Assembly (NCBI GenBank): GCA_022787085.1
Contig: JALFVE010000018.1
Coordinates: 1 to 43,059, forward strand
Direction of reading: 5' to 3'
DNA length: 43,059 nucleotides
DNA from: Oscillospiraceae bacterium
Lineage (GTDB): Bacteria; Bacillota; Clostridia; Oscillospirales; Ruminococcaceae
The notes beneath the pieces are model-generated. The model made no database searches and had not been told where the DNA came from. It saw only the letters and a program-made list of their open reading frames with translations. A program made the translations under genes and the position numbers. Below, piece after piece: positions 27,575 through 36,100 of this stretch; positions within the stretch are counted from its first letter, which is position 1; each line of letters begins with the position of its first letter.

Positions 27575-28414
27575 ATGAAAAGCAAATTACAAGGTTATTT
27601 TCCGCTGTTCGTCCTGCCGACGCTGGCAGCGTTCACCATATCCTTTCTCATACCCTTTGCAATGGGAATATACCTCTCCTTCTGCAAATTCACCACCGTA
27701 AAAAACGCTCGGTGGACAGGTCTTGAGAATTACAGAAGAATATTTTCCGACAGCAATTTTATAAATGCATTGTGGTTTACAGTTAAATTCACCATAGTCT
27801 CGGTGATAACAGTTAATATCCTTGCCTTTCTTCTTGCCCTCGTCCTCACACGGGGGCTGAGAGGGACAAACGTATTCAGAACGATATTCTTCATGCCAAA
27901 TCTCATCGGCGGTATCGTTCTGGGATATATCTGGAGCCTGATAATAAACGGCGTTCTGGGCTTTTTCGGAACGGATATCACCTATAAGGCAGAATACGGC
28001 TTCTGGGGACTGGTTATCCTTACCAACTGGCAGCTTATCGGCTATATGATGGTGATATATATCGCAGGGCTGCAGAATATCCCGAGGGATATCACCGAAG
28101 CCGCAGAAATTGACGGAGCCTCAAAGCGCCAGATAATAGGGCGGATAACAATACCCATGGTAATGCCCTCTGTAACCATATGTACCTTTCTCACTCTCAC
28201 AAATTCCTTCAAGCTCTTCGACCAGAACCTTGCCCTGACTGCAGGAGCGCCCGGGAGAGAAACGGCAATGCTCGCTCTGGATATCTACAATACCTTTTAC
28301 GGCAGACCCGGCTGGCAGGGAGCAGGACAGGCAAAGGCAGTTATATTCTTTCTGATAGCAGCAGCAATTGCCTTTATCCAGCTCCGTATAACCGAGGGAA
28401 AGGAGGAGGTATGA
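27575..28414 (+). CDS. ABC sugar transporter permease (MalF/UgpA-like)
   Basis: Inner-membrane subunit of the CUT1 importer, six predicted helices. It starts MKSKLQGYFPLFVLPTLAAF and contains the ATPase-docking EAA loop EAAEIDGASKRQIIGRITIP. I prefer ATG 27575, just after the binding-protein stop, because its N-terminus matches the family; an in-frame ATG at 27545 would overlap that gene and add ten residues. Neither start has a strong ribosome site, so coupling to the upstream gene is likely. Its stop overlaps the start of the second permease. Confidence 0.9.
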   Translation: MKSKLQGYFPLFVLPTLAAFTISFLIPFAMGIYLSFCKFTTVKNARWTGLENYRRIFSDSNFINALWFTVKFTIVSVITVNILAFLLALVLTRGLRGTNVFRTIFFMPNLIGGIVLGYIWSLIINGVLGFFGTDITYKAEYGFWGLVILTNWQLIGYMMVIYIAGLQNIPRDITEAAEIDGASKRQIIGRITIPMVMPSVTICTFLTLTNSFKLFDQNLALTAGAPGRETAMLALDIYNTFYGRPGWQGAGQAKAVIFFLIAAAIAFIQLRITEGKEEV

Positions 28415-29241
28415 TGAAAAAAGCTGATCGCATTGGCTTCGTAATGATGATACTGCTTTCTGTGGTGTTTTTATTTCCCATAGCAATAGTGGTGATGAAC
28501 TCATTCAAAACCAAATTCAGCATAATGGGCAGTCCCTTTGCCCTGCCAAACAGCAAAAACTTTGCAGGGCTTGACAATTATATCACAGGAATAACCACCG
28601 CAGGGATAGGGGGAGCAATTGTCCGCTCGGTGTTCATAACGGTAATGAGCGTGGCAGCCCTTGTGCTGTTCTGCTCCATGACAGCATGGTATCTCATGCG
28701 TGACAGAACCGCCGCAGGCAGGATAATATACAGGCTGTTTCTGTTTTCCATGATAGTGCCCTTTCAGATGGTAATGTATACCATGACATATGTGGCGTCA
28801 GGGCTTCGTCTGAATAATCCCGTCGGAATAATCGTCTTATATCTGGGCTTTGGCTCGGGGCTGTCGGTATTCATGCTTGCAGGATTTGTAAAAAGCATAC
28901 CGAGAGAGCTTGAGGAGGCAGCGGAAATAGACGGCTGCAGTCCCGTTCAGATATTTTTCAGGATAGTGTTCCCCATATTAAAGCCCACAGCGGTAACAGT
29001 GGCTATCCTCAACGCCATGTGGATATGGAACGACTATCTTCTTCCTTATCTGATTCTGGGAAACCGCTATAAAACACTCCCCGTCGCCATACAGATATCC
29101 ATGCAGGGCGCCTACGGCTCAATAAACTGGGGCGGCTTCATGGCAATGCTGGTGCTTGCCATACTCCCGATAATAATATTCTATCTTTTCAGTCAGAAAT
29201 ATATAATTGAAGGAGTTATCGCAGGAGCGGTCAAGGGATAA
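28411..29241 (+). CDS. ABC sugar transporter permease (MalG/UgpE-like)
   Basis: Second membrane subunit of the importer, 276 residues, six predicted helices. N-terminus (M)MKKADRIGFVMMILLSVVFLFPIAIVVMNSFK is typical of MalG-like proteins. The EAA loop is EEAAEIDGCSPVQIFFRIVFP, and the WNDYLLPYLIL segment is a family hallmark. ATG 28411 (or 28414) overlaps the previous stop and follows AGGAGGAGGT; longer in-frame readings upstream to 28180 are an artefact. No ATPase gene follows, so a shared MsmK/UgpC-type ATPase encoded elsewhere must energise it. The gene ends only 7 bp from the convergent next gene with no visible terminator. Confidence 0.93.
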   Translation: MMKKADRIGFVMMILLSVVFLFPIAIVVMNSFKTKFSIMGSPFALPNSKNFAGLDNYITGITTAGIGGAIVRSVFITVMSVAALVLFCSMTAWYLMRDRTAAGRIIYRLFLFSMIVPFQMVMYTMTYVASGLRLNNPVGIIVLYLGFGSGLSVFMLAGFVKSIPRELEEAAEIDGCSPVQIFFRIVFPILKPTAVTVAILNAMWIWNDYLLPYLILGNRYKTLPVAIQISMQGAYGSINWGGFMAMLVLAILPIIIFYLFSQKYIIEGVIAGAVKG

Positions 29242-29248
29242 TTTTAAT

Positions 29249-30604
29249 TTATTTTCGGGCGAAAATGAAATCTACGTCATGCTCGTTTTTAAGTTCTTTA
29301 CCGTTATTTTCCGTATCCGCTTTCCATCTCAGCTCATTAAATTCCTCTCTTGAAAGATTGCTGTTGTCAATAAGAGTGTTGAGAAAATCTTCGCAGAAAT
29401 CAGCATTTTTATCATCCACCCAGGGGCTTGAAATAGTATATTCCAGGTCGTCTATAAACGGATTGCTGCGGATATACTCCGTATCATCAATTATTACCGG
29501 GAAATTTTTTATTCCGTTTTCCTTTGAGAACTTATCTGAATTTAAGAAGGAACTGTTCGACAAGGTGTCTTTTTTTCCGAAAAGCTTTATTACAGCATTG
29601 GGAAAGCTTTCATAAAAGAATTTGCCGCGGTATTTGTTAAGCAGAACGGCAGCCTCCGCCCTGATAAAGGGCTCGCTGTCAATGATAGGAAATACAATTT
29701 CCTTCAGGAGCTTGTCGGTTTTGCCTGTATCGGTCTGATTGTCGGATATTGACGCTGCATAAACTGCAATAGACAGATCGTTTGTCTTATATCCGATTTT
29801 GCCCAGAAATGAAAAAAAGGATGTCATTCTTTTTATATTCGCATTATTAAAGCTTGTATAAATACAATATATGACAATATCAGCATAGCCTGTCTGCTTC
29901 AGCATTTCACACAGGGCTTCATTCTCGCTGCTGAATTCGGATCGGTTCATATATCTTCGGCAGAGCTTTCTGAGTACCCCTGCCGAATAATATGAGCCGG
30001 TACTGCTATAGCATCGGTAGCTTCGCAGAATAACTCTCAGACCATATATATTCACCGCAGCGTCAGCCGCTTCGTAAATGCCGTCTTTTATCCAGCCGAA
30101 AAAATGGTCGAGGGTTATGGGCAGAGACACGATATCGTCTCCCATATAGAAGTCGGGCTTTGTCCGTCTCATAATTATTTCGGCTTCCCTGAAGCGTTTG
30201 TGATAAACCGCAAAATCGATCAGCTCCGAAGTGCAGTCCGGAAAATTGCAGAAAACATACTGAGGAAGTTTGTTCAGGAAATCACAGCTGTCATCACAGA
30301 AAATCAGTCTTTCCATAATAAGCTGATGCATGGAAACTATTGAAGTGTTATAATATAACATCGTGTTCTCTTTATCTGAAAGCTCGGGAAAGGGGACTTC
30401 CGTGTCTGCGATCATGGTGAAAATGCAGCTGAGCATTCCCTGGGGCTTATCATAACTATAATCATATCCCGTCAGGGTATGAACAAGCCTGTCTATCGCT
30501 CTTTGATCTTTTTTTTCAAGCTGTCTGACCATTCTGCGGCAGCGCTTAAAATCCTTTTCACTAATGCAGTTGTAATTCAGTTCGGTGGGGGACTGATCGT
30601 TCAT
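29249..30604 (-). CDS. Helical repeat protein of unknown family (last gene of MoxR-VWA operon)
   Basis: A 451-residue soluble protein that I do not recognise. It is largely alpha-helical, with no signal peptide or membrane segment. The stretch EPFIRAEAAVLLNKY (about 315-330) looks like a HEAT-type helix pair, and several other regions could be degenerate helical repeats. The C-terminal about 80 residues are acidic and carry two similar segments, DDTEYIRSNPFIDD and DDLEYTISSPWVDD, a short internal duplication that may be a partner-binding tail. Its ATG overlaps the stop of the preceding gene (ATGA), so it is translationally coupled to the MoxR-VWA operon. It is probably a scaffold or substrate adaptor for those ATPase components (inference). 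Confidence 0.75.
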   Translation of the reverse strand: MNDQSPTELNYNCISEKDFKRCRRMVRQLEKKDQRAIDRLVHTLTGYDYSYDKPQGMLSCIFTMIADTEVPFPELSDKENTMLYYNTSIVSMHQLIMERLIFCDDSCDFLNKLPQYVFCNFPDCTSELIDFAVYHKRFREAEIIMRRTKPDFYMGDDIVSLPITLDHFFGWIKDGIYEAADAAVNIYGLRVILRSYRCYSSTGSYYSAGVLRKLCRRYMNRSEFSSENEALCEMLKQTGYADIVIYCIYTSFNNANIKRMTSFFSFLGKIGYKTNDLSIAVYAASISDNQTDTGKTDKLLKEIVFPIIDSEPFIRAEAAVLLNKYRGKFFYESFPNAVIKLFGKKDTLSNSSFLNSDKFSKENGIKNFPVIIDDTEYIRSNPFIDDLEYTISSPWVDDKNADFCEDFLNTLIDNSNLSREEFNELRWKADTENNGKELKNEHDVDFIFARK

Positions 30605-31998
30605 TTATATGCCTTCCTTTCGGCTGCAAACTTCGAGATGTGCGAGAGAGTTGTTAGACAGCCCTTTTTTACGCACAGCTCGGCAAGTTCGCTGATAATA
30701 TCATCGTCAAGCTCCTCAAGACTGTTTAACAGACAGAGCACAGCGGAGTCGTTTCGTTCGAGTATTTCGTTAACCACGGGGATTTTTTCCAAATCTCCCT
30801 TAATGGCAGTTTTTATTGAACCGAATGTCTTTTTCAGAGTATTGAGATTTTTGTGGAGAATATTGCTGAAAACGCCGTCATTTGAAAATTCATCGAGAAT
30901 GCTTTCGTCAAACACTACCACTATCGGCAGCAGCGAAAATGCTCTCTCAAAGCTATACGGTGGATGACCGCTGCTGAGAAGTTCACTGCTGTACGGCAGA
31001 TAGAGCTTTTCGGGGGTGACAGCCCCAAGCGCAGCGATAACAGGCTCCTGCTCCATTATCATGTCCCAGTTGGAGAAATCCGAAAATCTCAGCAGCTTTT
31101 CAACGTCCTTTGAACAAAGCTTGTAGCCCTTTGCAGCCAGCTCACGAAAAAAAACAGCCGCCATTCGGATGATCTTCTTTTCCGCTTGACTTTGGCATCC
31201 TTTTTTATTCCTTATAGATCCAAGAAGGTAATAATAACCGGAGTTGTCTGATATTATCTTCGTGAGATAGCCGATTATTTCGTATTTTTCAAACAGCCTG
31301 CAGAATTCCGCTTTTTTATCATTGGCGCAGGCGTATTTGGGGATAAGGATTTCAAACAGATGATCCATGTAATAGGTCAGGGAAAAATTATCAGTCAGAA
31401 AGCTGCCCGGAGAAAAAAATTTCATCTCTCCGATCAACTTATCTGCGCCGATGATATCAGCAATTTTCAAGATGTCCTTCCTGCGTTCCTTTCTTATCAG
31501 ATAGAAAATTACAGTGCTGTCTTTAAGAAGTAAATCATCAATTCCGATATCTATAAGGATGGAAAGGACGATATCAAAATATCGCTTGTTTTCGGAAAAT
31601 ACCGCCGCACGCCAGAGCTTCAGATAAGGCCAGAAACACATATAGCCCGGCATTTCCTTTTCCTTGCTGCAGCAAGCCTTCAGGCTGTTCAGAAGATAAT
31701 ATGACGCCTTGCTTTCCTTCAGCATTTCTTTAAATATCAGGTCGGATAATTCACCTAATTGCAGCGGACAGATCAAACCGGGCGGAAGAAAATCGCAGTC
31801 TAAGACATCCTCGTTTACAGCTATGGCATGACGAAGCAGGATCGTAAATGCAGGCAGCATTTTGGAATCAATTGCTGTTTGGATATCGCTTATGAAATCC
31901 TCCTTGCTGCCTGCTCTTACATGAGCGTCAAAGGCTTTGAAAAAATCCATCGGAAGTTTTTTCAGATCGGCATAGTAAAATGTATTAAAAAAGCTCAT
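30601..31998 (-). CDS. Large helical protein of unknown family in MoxR-VWA operon
   Basis: A 465-residue cytosolic protein with no recognised domain. The composition and spacing of hydrophobic residues suggest all-alpha repeats, possibly ankyrin- or HEAT-like: for example MLPAFTILLRHAIA, KRYFDIVLSILIDIGIDDLL and ERRKDILKIADIIGADKLI, each about 30-40 residues apart. It sits between the VWA gene (9-bp gap) and the next helical gene (4-bp overlap), so its product is made in step with the MoxR/VWA pair. No catalytic motif is visible. It is not an obvious paralog of the three-gene family at 34763-38833, although the overall length is similar. Confidence 0.75.
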   Translation of the reverse strand: MSFFNTFYYADLKKLPMDFFKAFDAHVRAGSKEDFISDIQTAIDSKMLPAFTILLRHAIAVNEDVLDCDFLPPGLICPLQLGELSDLIFKEMLKESKASYYLLNSLKACCSKEKEMPGYMCFWPYLKLWRAAVFSENKRYFDIVLSILIDIGIDDLLLKDSTVIFYLIRKERRKDILKIADIIGADKLIGEMKFFSPGSFLTDNFSLTYYMDHLFEILIPKYACANDKKAEFCRLFEKYEIIGYLTKIISDNSGYYYLLGSIRNKKGCQSQAEKKIIRMAAVFFRELAAKGYKLCSKDVEKLLRFSDFSNWDMIMEQEPVIAALGAVTPEKLYLPYSSELLSSGHPPYSFERAFSLLPIVVVFDESILDEFSNDGVFSNILHKNLNTLKKTFGSIKTAIKGDLEKIPVVNEILERNDSAVLCLLNSLEELDDDIISELAELCVKKGCLTTLSHISKFAAERKAYK

Positions 31999-32007
31999 AA
32001 ATTAATC

Positions 32008-33408
32008 TCAGTCCTCATATCTGACCAGCTCCACCCAATCGGGAACATAATCAAGGTTAAAATACGAGAAGGGCGAATCGTCTGAATTTGTGGGAACAAA
32101 AAATGTGGTGCGGTAAGAGGGCTTTTTATCGGGAAATGCCCCGCAGGCATCGGAGAAGAAAAACAGTCCCTTGAGCTTTTTGCCTCGGTTTTTCCTTGAG
32201 AAATTATCGGCATATTCAAAGACGCATCTGAAATCGGTGCCCCCCCAGCCGCCGGGATTGTAATTCGTCACAAGGCTGTCTGCGTCCTTCCTTGAGCGGA
32301 TCTTCTTTTCCATGGTTATCTCGGTGTCAAAGGTCACAACATTTATATTCACCGAGCTTTTGATATTCATCTGGGTAAAGAGTGTGTATATCTGGCGAAG
32401 AAAGTTTGACGCAGTCTCTCCGCCGCAGGAGCCTGAGACATCTATTGCGATAATGATATCGCTGGCACAGCAAAGCTCTCTTGTTTCGCAAAGCTCAACG
32501 ATCGGCGTGTTGTCCAGATTATCGAGCCCCCAGTGATACATCATTATGTCAAGAGTGTCGGGATCCTCGGCAACTACCTCTTTGAGTGCAAATCTTTTCA
32601 GATATTCAATGTAGGAAAAGCGGCTGAATCTGTCGGGAGGCTTCGGAGTGAAAAACATATTTCCCGCCTGACTGCCATAGCTTTGGCTTGCTGCAGAGTG
32701 CTGCGCAGCAGTCAGCAGCCTTGTCCATTCCTCCTCATCCTTTTTCAGGGATTCCTTTAGCTCAGAGATGGAGACTGAGATCTGAGCGGAGCCGTCCTCC
32801 TGTTCGTCCGATGGCTGTGACTGAGGAGAATCCTGTATCGAGGGAGGGGGGGTGTTATTTTTTTCATCATTATCACGCTTGGTGTACCAGAGGCTGTGAT
32901 CGTCCTCCTTGAGCTTTTGGACAACCGAGAAAAGACGGCTGCGGAAGGCTGTGCTTTTCTCAGCTTTGTCATAAAACTCGGAGGTCGTCCTGCTGCCGCA
33001 GTCATCCAGAAGCTTGTTTATTTCCGCTAAAATGTTCATGGGAGCGCTGATGGCATTAGCCTCATGCATCATGCTGAAAACCGCCATATCTGCCGCTGCT
33101 TCAAAGAGCTTGTCATTCTGAGTGGTCATGGAGGGGTGGAGCAGGAGAGAATGAAGCACGGAATGGATAATGGTATTTATGAGCTTCTGCTTGTTTTTGG
33201 AATAAATCCCGATCACCCATTTGGGATTATAATAGAGAAAGCTGTAATCTGAGCACATGGAGGGGATCAGGTCGGAAGCCTCCGCTCTGAGCGAGTAAAT
33301 GGGCTTCATCATGTAGGGGAAATCTGCCGCTGCCTTTCTTGTGGTATGGGAGATAATATCCGCCGAGAGCTCCAGCTCCTCCGCCGTAAACTGTGTGGGA
33401 TCCTTCAT
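32008..33408 (-). CDS. VWA protein with degenerate metallopeptidase-like N-terminus (DUF2201-like)
   Basis: Partner of the MoxR ATPase. The N-terminal half resembles the zincin-like domain found with VWA-like (DUF2201) proteins, but the HExxH motif reads HSVLH (H82, H86, with H91 five residues on): both histidines remain and the catalytic glutamate is serine. A low-complexity linker rich in S, P, Q and E follows (about 185-220). The C-terminal VWA domain has an intact metal site: DVSGS at 323-327 and GGTDF at 389-393, with FFFSDACG later. It likely binds proteins through Mg2+. I chose ATG 33408 (466 residues), 22 bp after the MoxR stop and behind AAAGGA; a TTG at 33447 would overlap MoxR. Confidence 0.85.
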   Translation of the reverse strand: MKDPTQFTAEELELSADIISHTTRKAAADFPYMMKPIYSLRAEASDLIPSMCSDYSFLYYNPKWVIGIYSKNKQKLINTIIHSVLHSLLLHPSMTTQNDKLFEAAADMAVFSMMHEANAISAPMNILAEINKLLDDCGSRTTSEFYDKAEKSTAFRSRLFSVVQKLKEDDHSLWYTKRDNDEKNNTPPPSIQDSPQSQPSDEQEDGSAQISVSISELKESLKKDEEEWTRLLTAAQHSAASQSYGSQAGNMFFTPKPPDRFSRFSYIEYLKRFALKEVVAEDPDTLDIMMYHWGLDNLDNTPIVELCETRELCCASDIIIAIDVSGSCGGETASNFLRQIYTLFTQMNIKSSVNINVVTFDTEITMEKKIRSRKDADSLVTNYNPGGWGGTDFRCVFEYADNFSRKNRGKKLKGLFFFSDACGAFPDKKPSYRTTFFVPTNSDDSPFSYFNLDYVPDWVELVRYED

Positions 33409-33430
33409 AAGATCGACCGTCCTTTCAAAG

Positions 33431-34669
33431 TTATGAAGCCGAGGCAACCTTCTTCATTTTCTTCTTTATCTGGCTGTCGGCAGTGGTGATCTCGTCAAGA
33501 TACTTGCTGAAACGGGAATTGCCCATTATAACGATCGCCTTGACGATATCGCTGTCGGAAAGGATCCCGCTCATAAATATCTCGATCTCACCGTTCTTGC
33601 CGTAAAGCTTCTCCACAAAATCCAGGATGTTGTTCATGCTCTCGTTAACGCCTGTGTTATTGCCCGAAACTGCAGTCTTGTGGAGCTTTCTCTTCATACA
33701 TTCGATAAGCATGAAGCGGACGCTGATGTTGCAGCCTGTGAGCTTTTTGATGATGCTCTTGTCAGCCTTGCCATCAATAATAAGGTCGATCTCCTCCTCG
33801 GAAATAGTATCCTTCACAAGGCGGTAATAGTTGTAAAAATCATCTGCCTCGGAGGGAACGGAGATGTACTGCTCAACAAGCTCTGCGGAAATGGGGAAAT
33901 TGTTCTTCTCATAGGAGTCGATGGTGATGGAAAGCTCCTCCCAGCCTCTCGGAGTAACAACGCTGCTTGTGCTTTCATCAAAGGTGTAAAGCGCCTGCTC
34001 GTTTGTGGTGATATATGCCGTAACAATGGGGTTAAGTGAACGCTTTGCGGCATAATCGAGCCAAGCCTTGCTGTCGGGAACAACATTGATAACTCTGAGA
34101 CGGTCACGGGTCACAGCGTCGAACTCCTTAACGCTCTTGTTGTACTCGGGGGGATTTCCCGCCATGATAAGTATCCAGCCCTCAGGGATCATGCTCTGAC
34201 CCAGAGTCTTGTTCTGGAAGAGCTGGAGCATGGGAGCGGAAAGGCTTTCGGATGCGCAGTTTACCTCGTCGATAAAAAGAATACCGTTGGGATTACCTGT
34301 TCTTTCGATCTCATCTCTTACCGAAGCAACTATTTCGCTGGCGGTATATTCCGTAACGGAAACGGGCTCGCCGCCGTAGGTCTTTGTAACGAGCTTGGGG
34401 AGACCAAGAGCGCTCTGTCTTGTGTGGTGAGTGATGGAGTAGGAAACAAAGCCCAGCCCCAGCTTTTCGGCTGTCTGTCTGGGGATATCGGTCTTTCCGA
34501 TGCCTGCAGGGCCGATGAGCATTACGGGACGCTGCCTGTTAACGGGAATGATAAATTCACCCGAGGGTGCCTTTTCCAGATAAGAGATGCAGATGTTTTC
34601 GAGCTCCTTTGCAGCCTGTGCGATAGAGATGGAGTGTGCTGCCGAAGCGATGATCTTTTCCTTTGCCAT
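33431..34669 (-). CDS. MoxR-family AAA+ ATPase
   Basis: A 412-residue AAA+ chaperone-like ATPase. Walker A is GPAGIGKT (53-60), Walker B is ILFIDEVN (130-137), and the sensor-1 region reads MAGNPPEYNKSVKEFDAVTRDRLRVINV, with the arginine-rich turn typical of MoxR. A helical C-terminal lid and an extra about 100 residues follow, ending in a basic tail (KKKMKKVASAS). MoxR proteins act with VWA partners to remodel or activate proteins, as in RavA-ViaA. Here the VWA gene follows directly. It is the first gene of an operon whose promoter overlaps a 28-bp perfect palindrome. ATG follows CGGAGG. Confidence 0.93.
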   Translation of the reverse strand: MAKEKIIASAAHSISIAQAAKELENICISYLEKAPSGEFIIPVNRQRPVMLIGPAGIGKTDIPRQTAEKLGLGFVSYSITHHTRQSALGLPKLVTKTYGGEPVSVTEYTASEIVASVRDEIERTGNPNGILFIDEVNCASESLSAPMLQLFQNKTLGQSMIPEGWILIMAGNPPEYNKSVKEFDAVTRDRLRVINVVPDSKAWLDYAAKRSLNPIVTAYITTNEQALYTFDESTSSVVTPRGWEELSITIDSYEKNNFPISAELVEQYISVPSEADDFYNYYRLVKDTISEEEIDLIIDGKADKSIIKKLTGCNISVRFMLIECMKRKLHKTAVSGNNTGVNESMNNILDFVEKLYGKNGEIEIFMSGILSDSDIVKAIVIMGNSRFSKYLDEITTADSQIKKKMKKVASAS

Positions 34670-34721
34670 AATAAATACCTCCGTAAAATTATTCTGAGTT
34701 CTTTCTCATTGATATTATTGT

Positions 34722-34765
34722 ATCATATGATTTTTTATAGTTTTCTTCAAATTTGAAGAAAACTA
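34722..34765 (-). promoter_or_regulatory. MoxR operon promoter overlapped by a perfect 28-bp palindrome
   Basis: On the minus strand TTGAAG (34745-34750), 17-bp spacer, TATGAT (34722-34727). Positions 34738-34765 form an uninterrupted perfect palindrome with core TTCAAATTTGAA, which contains the -35 box and the stop codon of the upstream paralog gene. No T run follows, so it is not a terminator. The same core and geometry recur at 40605-40630, ahead of the AAA+ operon. Confidence 0.8.
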
Positions 34766-36100
34766 TTTTCCGTTTCTGATGATATACTTGTTGAGGATAT
34801 TGAGAGCCTCTGTCCTTTTTTCCGAGCTTGCCTTGCCGATAAGCTCGCTGAGCTGGAGATTATTGAAGCAGTGCTGTTCAAGCATGGTGCTGAGAAGGAG
34901 AGGTATCTGAGTGATAATGTCCGCAGCGCAGCCACGGCTCAGATCCTCATCGGTGATGAATTTAATTCCGCTGCTCAGCAGCCTGCGGAAAAACTGAGGA
35001 ATGTGCTTTTTGCTCTGGACGATGAAATTGTTGATCAAAAACATATCCGCATTGAGAGCATTGCTTCTGATATCAAAGCTGAACCTGTCCTTGCCGATAA
35101 GCTCCAGGCGATCGAATAATTCATTTCGGATATTGATGTTTGAGAATGACGATATAACATGGAAGGGACGGAAGGTGAGCCGTTCGCCCAGCACGGGGGT
35201 GAAATAATCAATGATTATTTCACGGCTGGCAGCCGAATAGGAGAGGGGATTCATATTCAGCTGCATAATAATATCGGTAATATCTATGAAATAAAGCCCC
35301 AGCCTGCTCATTGCAGATAGCTCCGCCTTGGCGTTATCCGATAAAGTCACATGGGTGAAAAGCCTTCTTTTCAGCAAAGAGAAAGAGTCATTTGAGACTT
35401 CAATATTATTCATAAATTCCGAAACTGCCGCAGGAACATTTTCAGCGCTTCGGATCTCGGGAATGTATCTGATGCAGGTATCGTAAATATACTCCACAAA
35501 AGGTCTCCTGAGATTTGCAAAACTAAATTCCATGGTGTTGTTTTTATTTATGAAAACACCGGCTATCTGATCTGCTGAGAAGTCTTCCATGAGAATATCC
35601 ATGATGTCGGTCATGCCGTTATCGAAAAGGTAGCAGAGAAGCTCAGGCTGGATGAAGGAGGAAATATCAGAGATCATTTCCTTGCAGTATTCAAGGCAGT
35701 CAACTCGCCGCATGACCGCTGCCGCAGTAATTATATCCTTGAAATCATTGGCGGGATACATTCCGATTTTGTGGAGACCGTCCTTAATTGCCTTTTCCAG
35801 AAGCGTCAGGGCGGCGGGATCGTTTTTTGTAATTGCGTTCTGCACTGTTGTGAGAAGAATATTATTTGTATCATAGCTAAAATACTCATCGAGAAATTCC
35901 TGAGGAAAACGTGCTGCGTAGGCAGTCATAATATTTGAAATTGAGATGAATGAGATGGAGTCAAAGCCGATATTGGCTCCGAAGAAGCCCGAGAGGTTCG
36001 AGCAGAAGTCCTTCAGAAGCTCGGAATATTCCTTGGCAGAGCAGCTGTTGATGCAGTCGGCTGCTTTGATAGAAAGCAGTCGGTTGTTCAGGTTAGTCAT
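34763..36100 (-). CDS. Paralog 1 of a three-gene unknown family
   Basis: A 445-residue soluble, mostly helical protein with no recognised family. It is clearly homologous to the two genes upstream. Shared landmarks, in order, are YDTCIRYIPEIRSAENVPAA (about 215-235), SAMSRLGL, LTFRPF, DRFSFDIRSNAL, FFRRLLSSGIKFITDEDLS, CAADIITQIPLLLSTML and the terminal EALNILNKYI. The last part and the mid-region VDCLEYCKEMISD ... LLCYLFDNGMTDIMDILM have the spacing of degenerate ankyrin-like helix pairs. The start overlaps the previous stop by 4 bases. Its own TAG lies inside the palindromic operator. It possibly forms hetero-oligomers with its paralogs or acts as a recognition subunit; this is inference. 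Confidence 0.8.
   Translation of the reverse strand: MTNLNNRLLSIKAADCINSCSAKEYSELLKDFCSNLSGFFGANIGFDSISFISISNIMTAYAARFPQEFLDEYFSYDTNNILLTTVQNAITKNDPAALTLLEKAIKDGLHKIGMYPANDFKDIITAAAVMRRVDCLEYCKEMISDISSFIQPELLCYLFDNGMTDIMDILMEDFSADQIAGVFINKNNTMEFSFANLRRPFVEYIYDTCIRYIPEIRSAENVPAAVSEFMNNIEVSNDSFSLLKRRLFTHVTLSDNAKAELSAMSRLGLYFIDITDIIMQLNMNPLSYSAASREIIIDYFTPVLGERLTFRPFHVISSFSNINIRNELFDRLELIGKDRFSFDIRSNALNADMFLINNFIVQSKKHIPQFFRRLLSSGIKFITDEDLSRGCAADIITQIPLLLSTMLEQHCFNNLQLSELIGKASSEKRTEALNILNKYIIRNGK

Noticed and set aside
28180-28410. Long upstream extension of the second permease
   Set aside because: It overlaps the first permease in another frame. The true start at 28411/28414 has AGGAGGAGGT and a family-typical N-terminus.
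34738-34765. Palindrome as a terminator of the paralog operon
   Set aside because: It has no loop bases and no T run on either strand, and it overlaps a -35 box whose geometry is repeated at the other operon.
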